Made by a program: the position numbers and the translations under genes
NCBI RefSeq assembly: GCF_018861005.1
Contig: NZ_JAHKQL010000016.1
Coordinates: 62,001-126,000 of the forward strand
Direction of reading: 5' to 3'
Source: Polaribacter vadi
Lineage (GTDB): Bacteria > Bacteroidota > Bacteroidia > Flavobacteriales > Flavobacteriaceae
DNA: 64,000 nt
Notes under the pieces: generated by a model
What the model was told of the DNA's origin: nothing
Database searches by the model: none
Seen by the model: the letters and a program-made list of their open reading frames with translations, nothing else
Shown here: positions 25,153 to 33,579 of the stretch, piece after piece
Layout: every line of letters starts with the position of its first letter
Numbering within the stretch: position 1 is the first letter of the stretch

Positions 25153-25571
25153 TAACGTTTAATTATGAAACAGAATTCAATTTAAAAGACGAGAAAATTT
25201 TAGAAAATTGGATTAATAATATTGTTATTGATAAAGGTTTTGAAATTGGTGAAATCAATTATATTTTCTGTGATGATGTTTATCTCCATAAATTAAATGT
25301 TGAGTTTTTACAACACGATACTTTAACTGATGTTATCAGTTTTGATAATTCTTTGGGTAAGCTTATTAATGGGGATATTTATATTTCTATAGAGAGAGTA
25401 GAAGATAATTCAAAAGATTTTAAGGTTTCTTTTGATGATGAATTACACAGAGTAATGATTCATGGTGTTCTACATTATATGGGTTTCAAAGATAAATCCG
25501 AAGACGAAAAAGAAGAAATGAGAAGTGAAGAAAACAAAGCTTTATCATTATTTAATTTAGAAAAAAAGTAA
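25149..25571 (+). CDS. ybeY: Endoribonuclease YbeY (16S rRNA maturation)
   Basis: 140 residues, UPF0054 family. The zinc motif is HGVLHYMGFKDK with His105 and His109; the third position of the usual H-x3-H-x5-H is Asp115. From memory this replacement is usual in Bacteroidota YbeY and need not mean loss of activity. The DVISFD strand of the family is present at 61-66. YbeY helps process the 16S rRNA 3' end and ribosome quality control. Overlaps the upstream gene by 4 bases. Confidence 0.92.
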   Translation: MITFNYETEFNLKDEKILENWINNIVIDKGFEIGEINYIFCDDVYLHKLNVEFLQHDTLTDVISFDNSLGKLINGDIYISIERVEDNSKDFKVSFDDELHRVMIHGVLHYMGFKDKSEDEKEEMRSEENKALSLFNLEKK

Positions 25572-25573
25572 AA

Positions 25574-25589
25574 AGTTTCACGTGGAACT
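25574..25589. promoter_or_regulatory. parS-like palindrome upstream of mnmG
   Basis: AGTTTCACGTGGAACT matches the ParB-binding consensus TGTTTCACGTGAAACA at 13 of 16 positions and has the invariant-type CACGTG core. It lies in the 29-base gap between ybeY and mnmG. Confidence 0.55.
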
Positions 25590-25600
25590 ATTATAAAAAA

Positions 25601-27478
25601 ATGAGTTTATTTTCAACAACATACGATGTTATTGTAGTAGGTGGAGGGCATGCAGGAAGTGAAGCTGCTGCTGCTGCTGCAAATATGGGTGCACACACTT
25701 TATTAATTACAATGAACTTGCAAAACATTGCACAAATGAGTTGTAATCCTGCAATGGGTGGAATTGCAAAAGGACAAATAGTAAGAGAAATTGATGCTTT
25801 AGGAGGTTATAGTGCAATAGTTACAGATAAGACAGCTATTCAGTTTAAAATGCTAAATAAATCCAAAGGACCTGCTATGTGGAGTCCAAGAGCTCAATCA
25901 GATAGAATGCAGTTTGCAGAAGCTTGGAGAACGATGTTAGAGCAAACTGAAAACGTAGATTTTTATCAAGATTCTGTAAATGGTTTATTGTTTGATGATG
26001 ATAAAATTATAGGTGTAAAAACTGCTCTAGGTTTAGAAATAAAAGCAAAGACGGTTGTAATAACTGCTGGTACTTTTTTAAATGGATTAATCCATATTGG
26101 AGAGAAAACATTTGGAGGTGGTAGAGCAGGAGAAGGAGCATCAACAGGAATAACAGAAGATTTAGTTGCAAAAGGTTTTGAATCTGGTAGAATGAAAACA
26201 GGAACACCACCAAGAGTAGATGGTAGATCTTTAGATTATTCTAAAATGTTAGAACAACCAGGAGATGAATATACTGAGAAGTTTTCTTATTTACCAGTAA
26301 CTAAAAATTTGGTAAAACAACGATCTTGCTACTTAACGTATACCAATTTAAAAGTACATGAATTATTAAAAGAAGGTTTTGATAGATCACCAATGTTTAA
26401 TGGTAGAATCAAATCTACAGGGCCAAGATATTGCCCTTCTGTAGAAGATAAAATTAATCGTTTTGCAACTAAAGAAAGACATCAAATTTTTGTTGAACCA
26501 GAAGGATGGACAACTTGCGAAATGTATGTAAATGGGTTTTCAACTTCTTTACCAGAAGATATTCAAGATAAAGCTATAAGAGCTATAGAAGGTTTTGAAA
26601 ATGTAAAGTTTTTAAGATATGGTTATGCAATAGAATATGACTATTTTCCACCAACGCAATTAAAACATTCTTTAGAAACTAAATTGATTAAAAACTTATT
26701 CTTTGCAGGTCAGATTAATGGTACAACAGGTTATGAAGAAGCAGCTGCTCAAGGATTAATGGCAGGTGTAAATGCAGCTTTAAAGGTGCAAGAAAAAGAG
26801 CCTTTTATCTTAAAAAGAAATGAAGCTTATATTGGTGTTTTAGTAGATGATTTAATTACAAAAGGTACAGAAGAGCCTTATAGAATGTTTACCTCTAGAG
26901 CTGAATATAGAACCTTATTAAGACAAGATAATGCAGATTTAAGATTAACACCTAAAGCTTTTGGACTTGGTTTAGCTTCTAAAGAAAGAATGGATCGTGT
27001 TTTAGAAAAGCAAAGAAAAACAGATTTATTAATTCAGTTTTTAGAAAAGACAAGTGTTAAGCAAGAAGAAATAAATCCTATTTTAGAAGCTAAAAATTTG
27101 GCTTTAGTTAATCAATCTATGAAGCTTTTTAAAATTGCTGCTAGACCACAATTATGTTTTTCTGATTTTAAGAATGTTGAAAAACTAAGTACTTTTTTAG
27201 TAGATAATGCTATAGATAAAGAAGTAATAGAACAAGCTGAAATCCACTTAAAATATTCAGGTTACATAGCTAAAGAAAAGAATAATGCTGATAAGTTAAA
27301 TCGATTAGAAAATGTAATGATTCCTTCTAGTTTTAATTATCAAAAAGTAAAATCTTTATCTTTTGAAGCTCGAGAAAAATTAAGTAAAATTCAACCAACT
27401 TCAATTTCTCAAGCAAGTAGAATTAGTGGAGTTTCACCAAGTGATATTTCAGTTTTATTAGTTTATATGGGTAGGTAA
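25601..27478 (+). CDS. mnmG: tRNA uridine-5-carboxymethylaminomethyl modification enzyme MnmG (GidA)
   Basis: 625 residues. N-terminal FAD-binding VVGGGHAGSEAA (about 12-23), MSCNPAMGGIAKG with the conserved Cys, GRAGEGASTG, GTPPRVDGR, and the C-terminal helical domain ending in the GVSPSDISVLLVYM motif. With MnmE it installs the cmnm5 group at wobble uridine 34 of several tRNAs. mnmG/gidA is often close to replication origins; here it is flanked by two parS-like sites. Confidence 0.98.
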   Translation: MSLFSTTYDVIVVGGGHAGSEAAAAAANMGAHTLLITMNLQNIAQMSCNPAMGGIAKGQIVREIDALGGYSAIVTDKTAIQFKMLNKSKGPAMWSPRAQSDRMQFAEAWRTMLEQTENVDFYQDSVNGLLFDDDKIIGVKTALGLEIKAKTVVITAGTFLNGLIHIGEKTFGGGRAGEGASTGITEDLVAKGFESGRMKTGTPPRVDGRSLDYSKMLEQPGDEYTEKFSYLPVTKNLVKQRSCYLTYTNLKVHELLKEGFDRSPMFNGRIKSTGPRYCPSVEDKINRFATKERHQIFVEPEGWTTCEMYVNGFSTSLPEDIQDKAIRAIEGFENVKFLRYGYAIEYDYFPPTQLKHSLETKLIKNLFFAGQINGTTGYEEAAAQGLMAGVNAALKVQEKEPFILKRNEAYIGVLVDDLITKGTEEPYRMFTSRAEYRTLLRQDNADLRLTPKAFGLGLASKERMDRVLEKQRKTDLLIQFLEKTSVKQEEINPILEAKNLALVNQSMKLFKIAARPQLCFSDFKNVEKLSTFLVDNAIDKEVIEQAEIHLKYSGYIAKEKNNADKLNRLENVMIPSSFNYQKVKSLSFEAREKLSKIQPTSISQASRISGVSPSDISVLLVYMGR

Positions 27479-27498
27479 TTTATCTGTAATTTTATAGA

Positions 27499-27514
27499 TG
27501 TTCCTCGTGGAACA
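27499..27514. promoter_or_regulatory. parS-like palindrome downstream of mnmG
   Basis: TGTTCCTCGTGGAACA is 15 of 16 to the perfect palindrome TGTTCCACGTGGAACA and 13 of 16 to the classical parS consensus. Intergenic, 21 bases after the mnmG stop. Confidence 0.55.
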
Positions 27515-27548
27515 AATTAAAATTTATTAAAAGAATAACACAATATTT

Positions 27549-27570
27549 AATTCCTGCTTAGGCAGGAATT
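27549..27570. terminator. Hairpin after mnmG, terminator or REP-like
   Basis: AATTCCTGC (27549-27557) / GCAGGAATT (27562-27570), 9 perfect pairs with a 4-base loop, followed by TCAATTTT. The TTCCTGC...GCAGGAA hairpin resembles a short repeat I recall from flavobacterial intergenic regions, so it may not be a dedicated terminator. Confidence 0.5.
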
Positions 27571-27591
27571 TCAATTTTAAGATGATTAGAA

Positions 27592-28449
27592 ATGAATAAC
27601 AAAATTGATTTTTATAAAGATTTAAAACCTTTTTTAGATTGTAAAGATTTCACAGTTTCTGGTGAAGTTTATCAGGTAAAAAAGAATGAGGAGTTTGATA
27701 TGTTAGTTACAGTTCCTGTTCCTGAAAATTTAGGAGATTATTATAAAAGCGAAGATTATATTTCTCATACAGATTCTAAAAAATCTTTGTTTGATAAAGT
27801 TTATCAATCTGTAAAAAACATCACCTTAAAAAGAAAACTAAAATTGATTAATTCTTTTAATACTTCTTCAAAAAATATTTTAGATGTAGGTGCAGGTACA
27901 GGAGATTTTTTAAAAGTTTGTGCAACTAATTCTTGGAATGTTTTTGGATCAGAACCAGATCTTGGAGCAAGAAATATTGCTTTAAAAAAAGGGATTTCTC
28001 TAGAAGAAGATTTATCAAAATTCAATAATAATCAATTTGATGTAATTACTCTTTGGCATGTTTTAGAACATGTAGAAAATTTAGAAGAGTATATTTCAAC
28101 TTTAAATAACTTACTTACTAAAAATGGTAAATTGATTATTGCTGTGCCAAATTATAAAAGTTACGATGCAAAACATTATCAACAATTTTGGGCTGCTTTT
28201 GATGTACCAAGACATTTATGGCATTTTTCTCAAACATCAATTGCTAAATTATTCTCAAAAGAAAATATGATTGTAGAAAAAAGTTTACCAATGAAGTTTG
28301 ATGCTTATTATGTTTCTTTGTTAAGTGAAAAATATAAATCTGGTACTATGAAACCAATTTCCGCATTTTTAAAAGGATTCAAATCGAATTTAAGTGCAAA
28401 AAGCACAAATGAGTATTCTTCTTTAATATATGTACTTAAAAAGAAGTAA
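27592..28449 (+). CDS. Class I SAM-dependent methyltransferase
   Basis: 285 residues. SAM motif I ILDVGAGTGDFL (about 101-112), acidic motif II GSEPD, and the post-II LWHVLEHVENLEEY (methyltransferase-11/23 type) and motif III LIIAVPNYKSYD. A zinc-ribbon-like Cys pair is not present, although the N-terminal DCKDFTVSGEVYQV segment sits where such proteins often have one. Substrate unknown; such enzymes often modify quinone precursors, sugars or small metabolites. Confidence 0.88.
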   Translation: MNNKIDFYKDLKPFLDCKDFTVSGEVYQVKKNEEFDMLVTVPVPENLGDYYKSEDYISHTDSKKSLFDKVYQSVKNITLKRKLKLINSFNTSSKNILDVGAGTGDFLKVCATNSWNVFGSEPDLGARNIALKKGISLEEDLSKFNNNQFDVITLWHVLEHVENLEEYISTLNNLLTKNGKLIIAVPNYKSYDAKHYQQFWAAFDVPRHLWHFSQTSIAKLFSKENMIVEKSLPMKFDAYYVSLLSEKYKSGTMKPISAFLKGFKSNLSAKSTNEYSSLIYVLKKK

Positions 28450-28517
28450 AAACGGGTTTTAAATAGTTTAAAATTTAATTTATTTTTAAAACAGTAGAAA
28501 TGCCTTAATAAAAAAAT

Positions 28518-28551
28518 AAAAGCCCTTAAAACTTAAGTTTTAAGGGCTTTT
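28518..28551 (+). terminator. Strong palindromic terminator
   Basis: Perfect 34-base palindrome centred at 28534/28535 (AAAAGCCCTTAAAACTT and complement) followed by T residues; serves the methyltransferase gene and possibly the convergent 28594 gene. Confidence 0.85.
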
Positions 28552-28593
28552 TATATAGTTAAAAATTATACTGAATTTATAAATTAATAGATT

Positions 28594-28992
28594 TTAGTTA
28601 TTTAATAAATATACACCTAAAAGGTTAATGATAAAATAGACACCTAAGCTCATTGCACCTGGATAATCTTTTGCAAGACGTTGCCCAATGAGCATAAAAA
28701 TTAAACTGATTGCAGAAAGCTCTAAACCTAGTAAAGCAATTTCTTTTGTTTCAGAATTATAAATTTGATAAATTCCTATCATCATTAAAATAGATGCAAT
28801 TATTTCTATAACTAAAAGTATCGCTAATAATAAAGGAACACTATTTTTTAAAGGCGAGTTTTTAAAATGATCTTTAATAAAAGAAACATTGCCTTTCCAA
28901 TCAAACAACTTTTCAACAGAAGATAGAAAAAATGTTATTATTAAAAATAAGAGAATTAAAACTTCTGTTGGATAGTTGGATAAAAACTTCAT
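28594..28992 (-). CDS. DoxX-like small membrane protein
   Basis: 132 residues with four hydrophobic helices (about 8-26, 50-72, 82-100, 110-130) and the DoxX-like pattern SSVEKLFDWKG after helix 1. DoxX relatives are inner-membrane proteins of mostly unknown role, some tied to redox balance. It is 4 bases downstream of the 28997 gene, so the two share a transcript. Confidence 0.75.
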   Translation of the reverse strand: MKFLSNYPTEVLILLFLIITFFLSSVEKLFDWKGNVSFIKDHFKNSPLKNSVPLLLAILLVIEIIASILMMIGIYQIYNSETKEIALLGLELSAISLIFMLIGQRLAKDYPGAMSLGVYFIINLLGVYLLNN

Positions 28993-28996
28993 CTAA

Positions 28997-29356
28997 TTAT
29001 TTACTAGTAATCTTCTTTAAGAAGTTTTTTACTTTTGCAGTAGCTTCCTTAATTTCTTCTTGAGCATCTTCTGCAAAATCAGCTAAATGTTCTGCAGCTT
29101 CATGTGCAAATTCTGATCCTTTTTCAGATATAATATCAAAAGCTTCTTTTGCATCATCTGTAAATTCAGTTGCCTTTTGTTTTACTTTTTCTATGTTTTC
29201 ATCAGTAAAAGTTTCACTGATTTTTTCTTTTGCACCATCAATTACATTTTTAGCACCGTCTTTAATTTTAGAGGTACTATCTTGTGTGTTTTCGCTAAAG
29301 TTTTGTGCGCTTTGTTGAATTGGTTTACGGTATAAATTACCTTTTTTATACAACAT
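28997..29356 (-). CDS. Amphipathic helical (YtxH/LEA-like) protein
   Basis: 119 residues, no signal peptide, almost entirely charged amphipathic helix with repeated 11-residue-like units (KDGAKNVIDGAKEKISETF, VKQKATEFTDDAKEAFD, EFAHEAAEHLADFAEDAQ). This composition resembles stress-linked YtxH or late-embryogenesis-abundant-like proteins that associate with membranes or protect proteins. It is paired with the DoxX-like gene. Function inferred from composition only. Confidence 0.65.
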   Translation of the reverse strand: MLYKKGNLYRKPIQQSAQNFSENTQDSTSKIKDGAKNVIDGAKEKISETFTDENIEKVKQKATEFTDDAKEAFDIISEKGSEFAHEAAEHLADFAEDAQEEIKEATAKVKNFLKKITSK

Positions 29357-29394
29357 AATAATCTGATTTATAGTTAATTAATTACTTATTAAAT

Positions 29395-29781
29395 TTATTT
29401 AAAAGCCTGATCTACAGGTTCCCAAAGTTCTATTTTATTACCTTCGTTATCTAAAATCCAGCCGAATTTACCGTATTCAAATTCTTGTATTTCACCAACA
29501 ATAGTAACACCTTCTTTTTTTAATTCTGATAACAATTCTACTAAATTTTCGACTCTATAGTTAAACATAAAGTCTTTTTTTGATGGTTCAAAATAATCTG
29601 TTTTTTGGGCAAAAGGGCTCCATTGGGTAGAAGCGTCATTGCCTTGCTTGTCTTTCCACCAAAAGGTAGAACCCCAATCATCAGTATTAAAACCTAAGTG
29701 CTTTTTGTACCAATCTTTTGCTGCTTTTGGATCTTCAGATTTAAAAAATAAACCACCAATTCCTGTAACTCTATTTTTCAT
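29395..29781 (-). CDS. VOC (glyoxalase/bleomycin resistance) family protein
   Basis: 128 residues with two beta-alpha-beta-beta-beta units: VTGIGGLFFKSEDPKAAKDWYKKHLGF at the start and FGWILDNEGNKIELWEP at the end. The final Glu (IELWEP) is in the usual metal-ligand position. Substrate cannot be inferred. Six bases after the DUF1801 gene on the same strand. Confidence 0.88.
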   Translation of the reverse strand: MKNRVTGIGGLFFKSEDPKAAKDWYKKHLGFNTDDWGSTFWWKDKQGNDASTQWSPFAQKTDYFEPSKKDFMFNYRVENLVELLSELKKEGVTIVGEIQEFEYGKFGWILDNEGNKIELWEPVDQAFK

Positions 29782-29787
29782 TTTTTA

Positions 29788-30243
29788 TTACTTTTTTATA
29801 GTAGTTTCGTATGTATTTATCCAATCGTTTACAGATATTTTACGAACTAATTCTGCAATTAATTCATAAGGAATTTCTTCCATTTTTTTAAAACGCACAC
29901 AACTTTTACCCATATCTAATTTACGTTTACAATGTTTTGGATATTCTGCAACAAACCAATCGTAAATATCTTGGTTAGCATATATGCCTGAATGATAAAA
30001 GTTAACAGAGTTTTTTTGTGATGCAAAACTCATAAAAGGTAAAGGTTCTTTTGGGTTGCAATGATAACCATCTGGATAAATAGAATGAGGTACAAAATAA
30101 CTGATAAAGTTATATTGCATACCTTCTTCAAAACCATCAGGTAAGTTGTCTTTTATGGTTTTTCTTAATTTGTGTAAAGTTTCTTTTCGTTCTTCTGGAA
30201 CTTGAGAAATATAATTTTCTGGTGAATTTGCTTTGTATTGCAT
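29788..30243 (-). CDS. DUF1801 (YdhG-like) protein
   Basis: 151 residues: YISQVPEERKETLHKLRKTIKDNLPDGFEEGMQY, an FMSFASQKNSVNFYHSG strand, and KRKLDMGKSCVRFKKMEEIPYELIAELVRKI, the full YdhG/DUF1801 fold. Frataxin-like relatives are suspected to bind iron, but the role is unproven. Probably co-transcribed with the VOC gene (6-base gap). Confidence 0.88.
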   Translation of the reverse strand: MQYKANSPENYISQVPEERKETLHKLRKTIKDNLPDGFEEGMQYNFISYFVPHSIYPDGYHCNPKEPLPFMSFASQKNSVNFYHSGIYANQDIYDWFVAEYPKHCKRKLDMGKSCVRFKKMEEIPYELIAELVRKISVNDWINTYETTIKK

Positions 30244-30267
30244 AACATCAATTTTGATGACAACAAG

Positions 30268-31206
30268 TTAATAAAAATTTGCTTGTATTTTATCAACAAT
30301 TGTTTGTGCCAATCTTTCTTTGCTTTCAACTGTCCAGCCAGCAACATGAGGAGATAAAAGCACATTCTCTGAATTGATTAAGTATTGAAAAGCTTCTGGC
30401 ATTTTATCATCAGAAAATAAGTTTTCGAAAGACGATTTTTCATATTCTAAAACATCTAATCCAGCACCTAAAATTTTACTTGATTTTAAAGCATCAACTA
30501 AATCTTTGGTAACTAAAGATGTTCCACGTGCAGTATTTATCAACCAAAAACTCTTTTTAAAATTCTTGATAAAATCTGCATTTATCATGTTTTTAGTAAG
30601 CTCAGTTTGTGGAGTGTGTAAACTTAAAACATCAGCTTTAGCTTGTAATTCTGATAAAGTAACTTGTTTACAATTGGCATCACCAACATTAGCTTTTATG
30701 TCGTAACAAATAACATCAACATCAAAACCACGTAATTTTTTTGCGAAAGATTTCCCCATATTTCCATAACCAATTAAGCCTACAGTTCTTCCATCGAGTT
30801 CAATTCCTCTGTTTTCTTCGCGCAACCATTTACCATTTCTAACTTCGCTATCTGCTTTATTTAATTTATTAAAAAGTGATAATAACATACCTAAAGAATG
30901 CTCGCCAACAGCATTTCTATTTCCTTCTGGAGCAGCAATTAAAGCAATGTTTTTTGATGCTGCATAATCGCAATCTATATTTTCTAAACCAGCACCCACT
31001 CTACCAATAAATTTTAGGTTTGTGGCTTTGTCTAAAAAAGATTTATCAATTTTAAATCGACTTCTAATGATAAAACCATCATACAAATGAATTTTTGCTT
31101 CGATTTCTTGTTTTGATGAAGTATAGTCTTCATCATTTGTAAAACCTAAATCATTCAATTGATTTATTAATAAAGCGTGATTTGAATCTAAGTGTAGAAT
31201 TTTCAT
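30268..31206 (-). CDS. D-2-hydroxyacid dehydrogenase (SerA-like)
   Basis: 312 residues. NAD-binding GYGNMGKSFAKKL (Gly-x-Gly-x-x-Gly), active-site Arg in NTARGTSLV, Glu in LDVLEYEK and His in LLSPHVAGWTVES, completing the Arg-Glu-His triad. It oxidises a D-2-hydroxyacid with NAD+. At 312 residues it lacks the ACT domain of long phosphoglycerate dehydrogenases, so serine synthesis is possible but not certain. Confidence 0.88.
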   Translation of the reverse strand: MKILHLDSNHALLINQLNDLGFTNDEDYTSSKQEIEAKIHLYDGFIIRSRFKIDKSFLDKATNLKFIGRVGAGLENIDCDYAASKNIALIAAPEGNRNAVGEHSLGMLLSLFNKLNKADSEVRNGKWLREENRGIELDGRTVGLIGYGNMGKSFAKKLRGFDVDVICYDIKANVGDANCKQVTLSELQAKADVLSLHTPQTELTKNMINADFIKNFKKSFWLINTARGTSLVTKDLVDALKSSKILGAGLDVLEYEKSSFENLFSDDKMPEAFQYLINSENVLLSPHVAGWTVESKERLAQTIVDKIQANFY

Positions 31207-31268
31207 ATACAGATTATTAGATAGTTGGACTTTTAGATTTTTAGAGTGGAACTAAATTTTGATAGCAT

Positions 31269-31496
31269 TTATTTAATCCATTTTGTAATCAGTAAAAATA
31301 GAGCCATTAATGGCAAAATATAATAAATCATAAAGCTAAAAACTTTTAAGACTAAATCAAATAACGGAATTAAATCTTTATTTAATTTAAAAATAAAATT
31401 ACGAACATATTTTTTCAGAAAAATTACATATAAGAATGCAATAAAAAGAGAGAATAAAATATATAGAGTGAAATAAATTTTTTCAGAAATATCCAT
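31269..31496 (-). CDS. Small two-helix membrane protein
   Basis: 75 residues with hydrophobic helices at about 8-27 and 46-70 separated by a basic loop (KKYVRNFIFKLNK). No family recognised. It stands between the dehydrogenase and a short GGGAAGG repeat; the coding case rests on its coherent two-helix design. Confidence 0.55.
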   Translation of the reverse strand: MDISEKIYFTLYILFSLFIAFLYVIFLKKYVRNFIFKLNKDLIPLFDLVLKVFSFMIYYILPLMALFLLITKWIK

Positions 31497-31516
31497 TAGT
31501 TATTCTAAATTTATTT

Positions 31517-31533
31517 CCTTCCCTTTGGGAAGG
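31517..31533. repeat. Short palindromic intergenic repeat
   Basis: CCTTCCCTTTGGGAAGG, an 8-base-arm palindrome followed by TTAGGATGGG. I recall this kind of CCCTTTGGGAAGG..AGGATGGG repeat as widely dispersed in flavobacterial genomes. It abuts the 3' end of panB. Confidence 0.5.
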
Positions 31534-31545
31534 TTAGGATGGGCA

Positions 31546-32364
31546 TTAATACTGCTCTTTATCACTAGGAAAATCTCCAGACTTTACATCTTGAACATAA
31601 CTTTTAAAAGCGCCAGTCATATCTGCAAATAAATCTAAATACCTACGCAAAAACCTTGGGTTAAATTCGTGAGTCATTCCAATCATATCATGGGTAACTA
31701 AAACCTGACCATCAACACCATTTCCTGCACCAATTCCAATAACTGGTATAGAAATAGCTTCTGCAACTTTTTGTGCCAAAGCAGCAGGTACTTTTTCTAA
31801 AACAATTGCAAAACATCCTATTTTTTCTAACATTAAGGCATCTTGCATTAATTTTTCTGCTTCTTGTTCTTCTTTGGCTCTTACTGTATAAGTACCAAAT
31901 TTATAGATAGATTGTGGCGTTAACCCTAAATGACCCATTACTGGGATTCCTGCATTTAAAATACGTTTTATAGACTCTTTTATTTCTTTACCACCTTCTA
32001 ATTTTATAGAATGTGCACCAGATTCTTTCATAATTCTAATTGCAGAACGTAAAGCTTCTTTTGGATCTGATTGATAACTACCAAAAGGTAAATCTACAAC
32101 CACTAAACAATGTTCTATACCTCTAATTACAGAACTTGCATGGTAAATCATCTGATCTAAAGTAATAGGTAAAGTAGTTTCATGACCAGCCATAACATTA
32201 GAGGCAGAATCACCAACTAAAAGTACATCTAAACCTGCTTTATCTAAAATTTTTGCCATGGTATAATCGTAAGCTGTTAGCATAGAAATTTTCTCTCCAT
32301 TTGCTTTCATATCTACCAATGATTTTACAGTAATTCTTTTGTACTGTTTTTTTCCTAATGACAT
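31546..32364 (-). CDS. panB: 3-methyl-2-oxobutanoate hydroxymethyltransferase
   Basis: 272 residues. [40 protein letters not shown] holds the metal-binding Asp, with [32 protein letters not shown] and the catalytic Glu in [18 protein letters not shown] closes the barrel. Transfers a hydroxymethyl group from methylene-tetrahydrofolate to alpha-ketoisovalerate, the first step to pantothenate and CoA. No panC/panD is next to it. Confidence 0.97.
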   Translation of the reverse strand: MSLGKKQYKRITVKSLVDMKANGEKISMLTAYDYTMAKILDKAGLDVLLVGDSASNVMAGHETTLPITLDQMIYHASSVIRGIEHCLVVVDLPFGSYQSDPKEALRSAIRIMKESGAHSIKLEGGKEIKESIKRILNAGIPVMGHLGLTPQSIYKFGTYTVRAKEEQEAEKLMQDALMLEKIGCFAIVLEKVPAALAQKVAEAISIPVIGIGAGNGVDGQVLVTHDMIGMTHEFNPRFLRRYLDLFADMTGAFKSYVQDVKSGDFPSDKEQY

Positions 32365-32501
32365 ATTATTTAAATTTTAGACTTTGGTAAAAGTAATAAA
32401 TAAAACAGATGTTTAGCCAGTTAATATTTCGTTAATAAAGTTTTCTTAACTATTGTTATTCAATATTTTAATTAAATTTATAATTTTAAATTAAATTTAT
32501 A

Positions 32502-32981
32502 ATGCATAAAATTATTACTTATTTAGTAATTCTTATTTTTTCTGTAACCATTTCTGCTCAACAAAAATCAGAAGAAACTGCTGTTAAAAAAGTAATAGAA
32601 ACGTTTTTTGAAGGTTTGCATAAAGGTGATAGTACCTTGCTTAAAAGTACTTTGCATAAGAACATTAAAATACAAACAACATCTACCAATAAAGAAGGTG
32701 TACATATGTTAAAAACAGATACTAAAGAAAAATTGTTAATATCTGTTGCAAATAAGAAATTAGAAGATATTTATTTAGAAAAACTACTTTCTATTGATAT
32801 TAAAATTGATGAAAATTTGGCTTCTGTATGGACACCTTATGAGTTTTATTTTAATGGAAAATTTAGTCATTGTGGAGCCAATTCTTTTCAATTATTTAAC
32901 AATAATGGCAATTGGGAAATTATATATTTGGTAGATATGCGAAGAAGAGAAAATTGTAAAGCCTTAAAAGAAAAAAAATAG
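32502..32981 (+). CDS. Exported NTF2-like (lumazine-binding-like) protein
   Basis: 159 residues with signal peptide (about 1-19, TISAQ), then an NTF2-like cone: ETAVKKVIETFFEGLHKGDSTLLKSTLHKNIKIQTT, IDENLASVWTPYEFYFNGKFSHCGANSFQLFNNNGNWEIIYLVDMR. Enzymatic residues are not obvious. It ends 3 bases before the -7 box of the sigma gene, and may be transcribed separately. Confidence 0.82.
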   Translation: MHKIITYLVILIFSVTISAQQKSEETAVKKVIETFFEGLHKGDSTLLKSTLHKNIKIQTTSTNKEGVHMLKTDTKEKLLISVANKKLEDIYLEKLLSIDIKIDENLASVWTPYEFYFNGKFSHCGANSFQLFNNNGNWEIIYLVDMRRRENCKALKEKK

Positions 32982-32984
32982 CAT

Positions 32985-32992
32985 TATATTTG
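32985..32992 (+). promoter_or_regulatory. -7 promoter box of the second ECF sigma gene
   Basis: TATATTTG fits TAnnTTTG, 17 bases before ATG 33010; no good -33 TTTG. Confidence 0.45.
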
Positions 32993-33009
32993 GTCTTTTA
33001 AAATTTAAA

Positions 33010-33576
33010 ATGCCTCAAACAGAAGTTACTTTAACACCAGATAAATGGATAGACAATTATGCAGATTACCTGTTTAATTATGCTGTTGTACGTGTTAATA
33101 ACAGTGATTTAGCAAAAGATTTGGTACAAGAAACATTTTTTGCAGGGCTTAAATCTGCTAAGAATTTTCAAGGAAAATCTACAGAAAGAACCTGGTTGGT
33201 TTCTATTTTAAAAAGAAAAGTAATAGATCATTACAGAAAAATTAATTCTAAAAAAGGACAAGCTGAAGTTAGAATGAATTTTTATAGTGATGGAGAAAAT
33301 GAAGGAAGTTGGCTAGAAGAAAGAGTACCACAAAGTTGGGATAATGCTTCTGAAAAAACAATAGAAAATGAAGAGTTAAGAAGCCAAATAGACGTTTGTA
33401 TAGATAATTTACCTGATAAATATGGAATGGTTTTTAGAATGAAAACCATTCAAGAATTTGAAACAGAAGAAATTTGTAAGGAGTTAGATATTTCAGCGTC
33501 AAATTTATGGGTTATCATACACAGAGCCAGAACACAATTAAGGAAGTGTATGGAAGATAACTGGTTTAATAATTAA
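33010..33576 (+). CDS. ECF-family sigma-70 factor
   Basis: 188 residues. Region 2 (about 12-80: DYLFNYAVVRVNNSDLAKDLVQETFFAGLKSAKNFQGKSTERTWLVSILKRKVIDHYRK) and region 4 (about 130-182: LPDKYGMVFRMKTIQEFETEEICKELDISASNLWVIIHRARTQLRKCM). The GKSTERTWLVSILKRKVIDHYRK block is typical of Bacteroidota sigma factors that are followed by a small Cys-rich gene rather than a FecR. That neighbour starts 3 bases downstream. Confidence 0.93.
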   Translation: MPQTEVTLTPDKWIDNYADYLFNYAVVRVNNSDLAKDLVQETFFAGLKSAKNFQGKSTERTWLVSILKRKVIDHYRKINSKKGQAEVRMNFYSDGENEGSWLEERVPQSWDNASEKTIENEELRSQIDVCIDNLPDKYGMVFRMKTIQEFETEEICKELDISASNLWVIIHRARTQLRKCMEDNWFNN

Positions 33577-33579
33577 GAT

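Noticed and set aside
26007..26213. Leu-rich minus-strand frame inside mnmG
   Set aside because: Antisense shadow of the mnmG coding frame with repetitive composition and no signals of its own.
30520..30535. parS-like TGTTCCACGTGCAGTA
   Set aside because: Explained by the codons of the conserved NTARGTS active-site motif of the dehydrogenase; only the left half matches.
32472..32503. 13-base direct repeat TTAAATTTATAAT before the NTF2-like gene
   Set aside because: Could be an operator, but at this A+T content such a repeat of A/T only is expected by chance.
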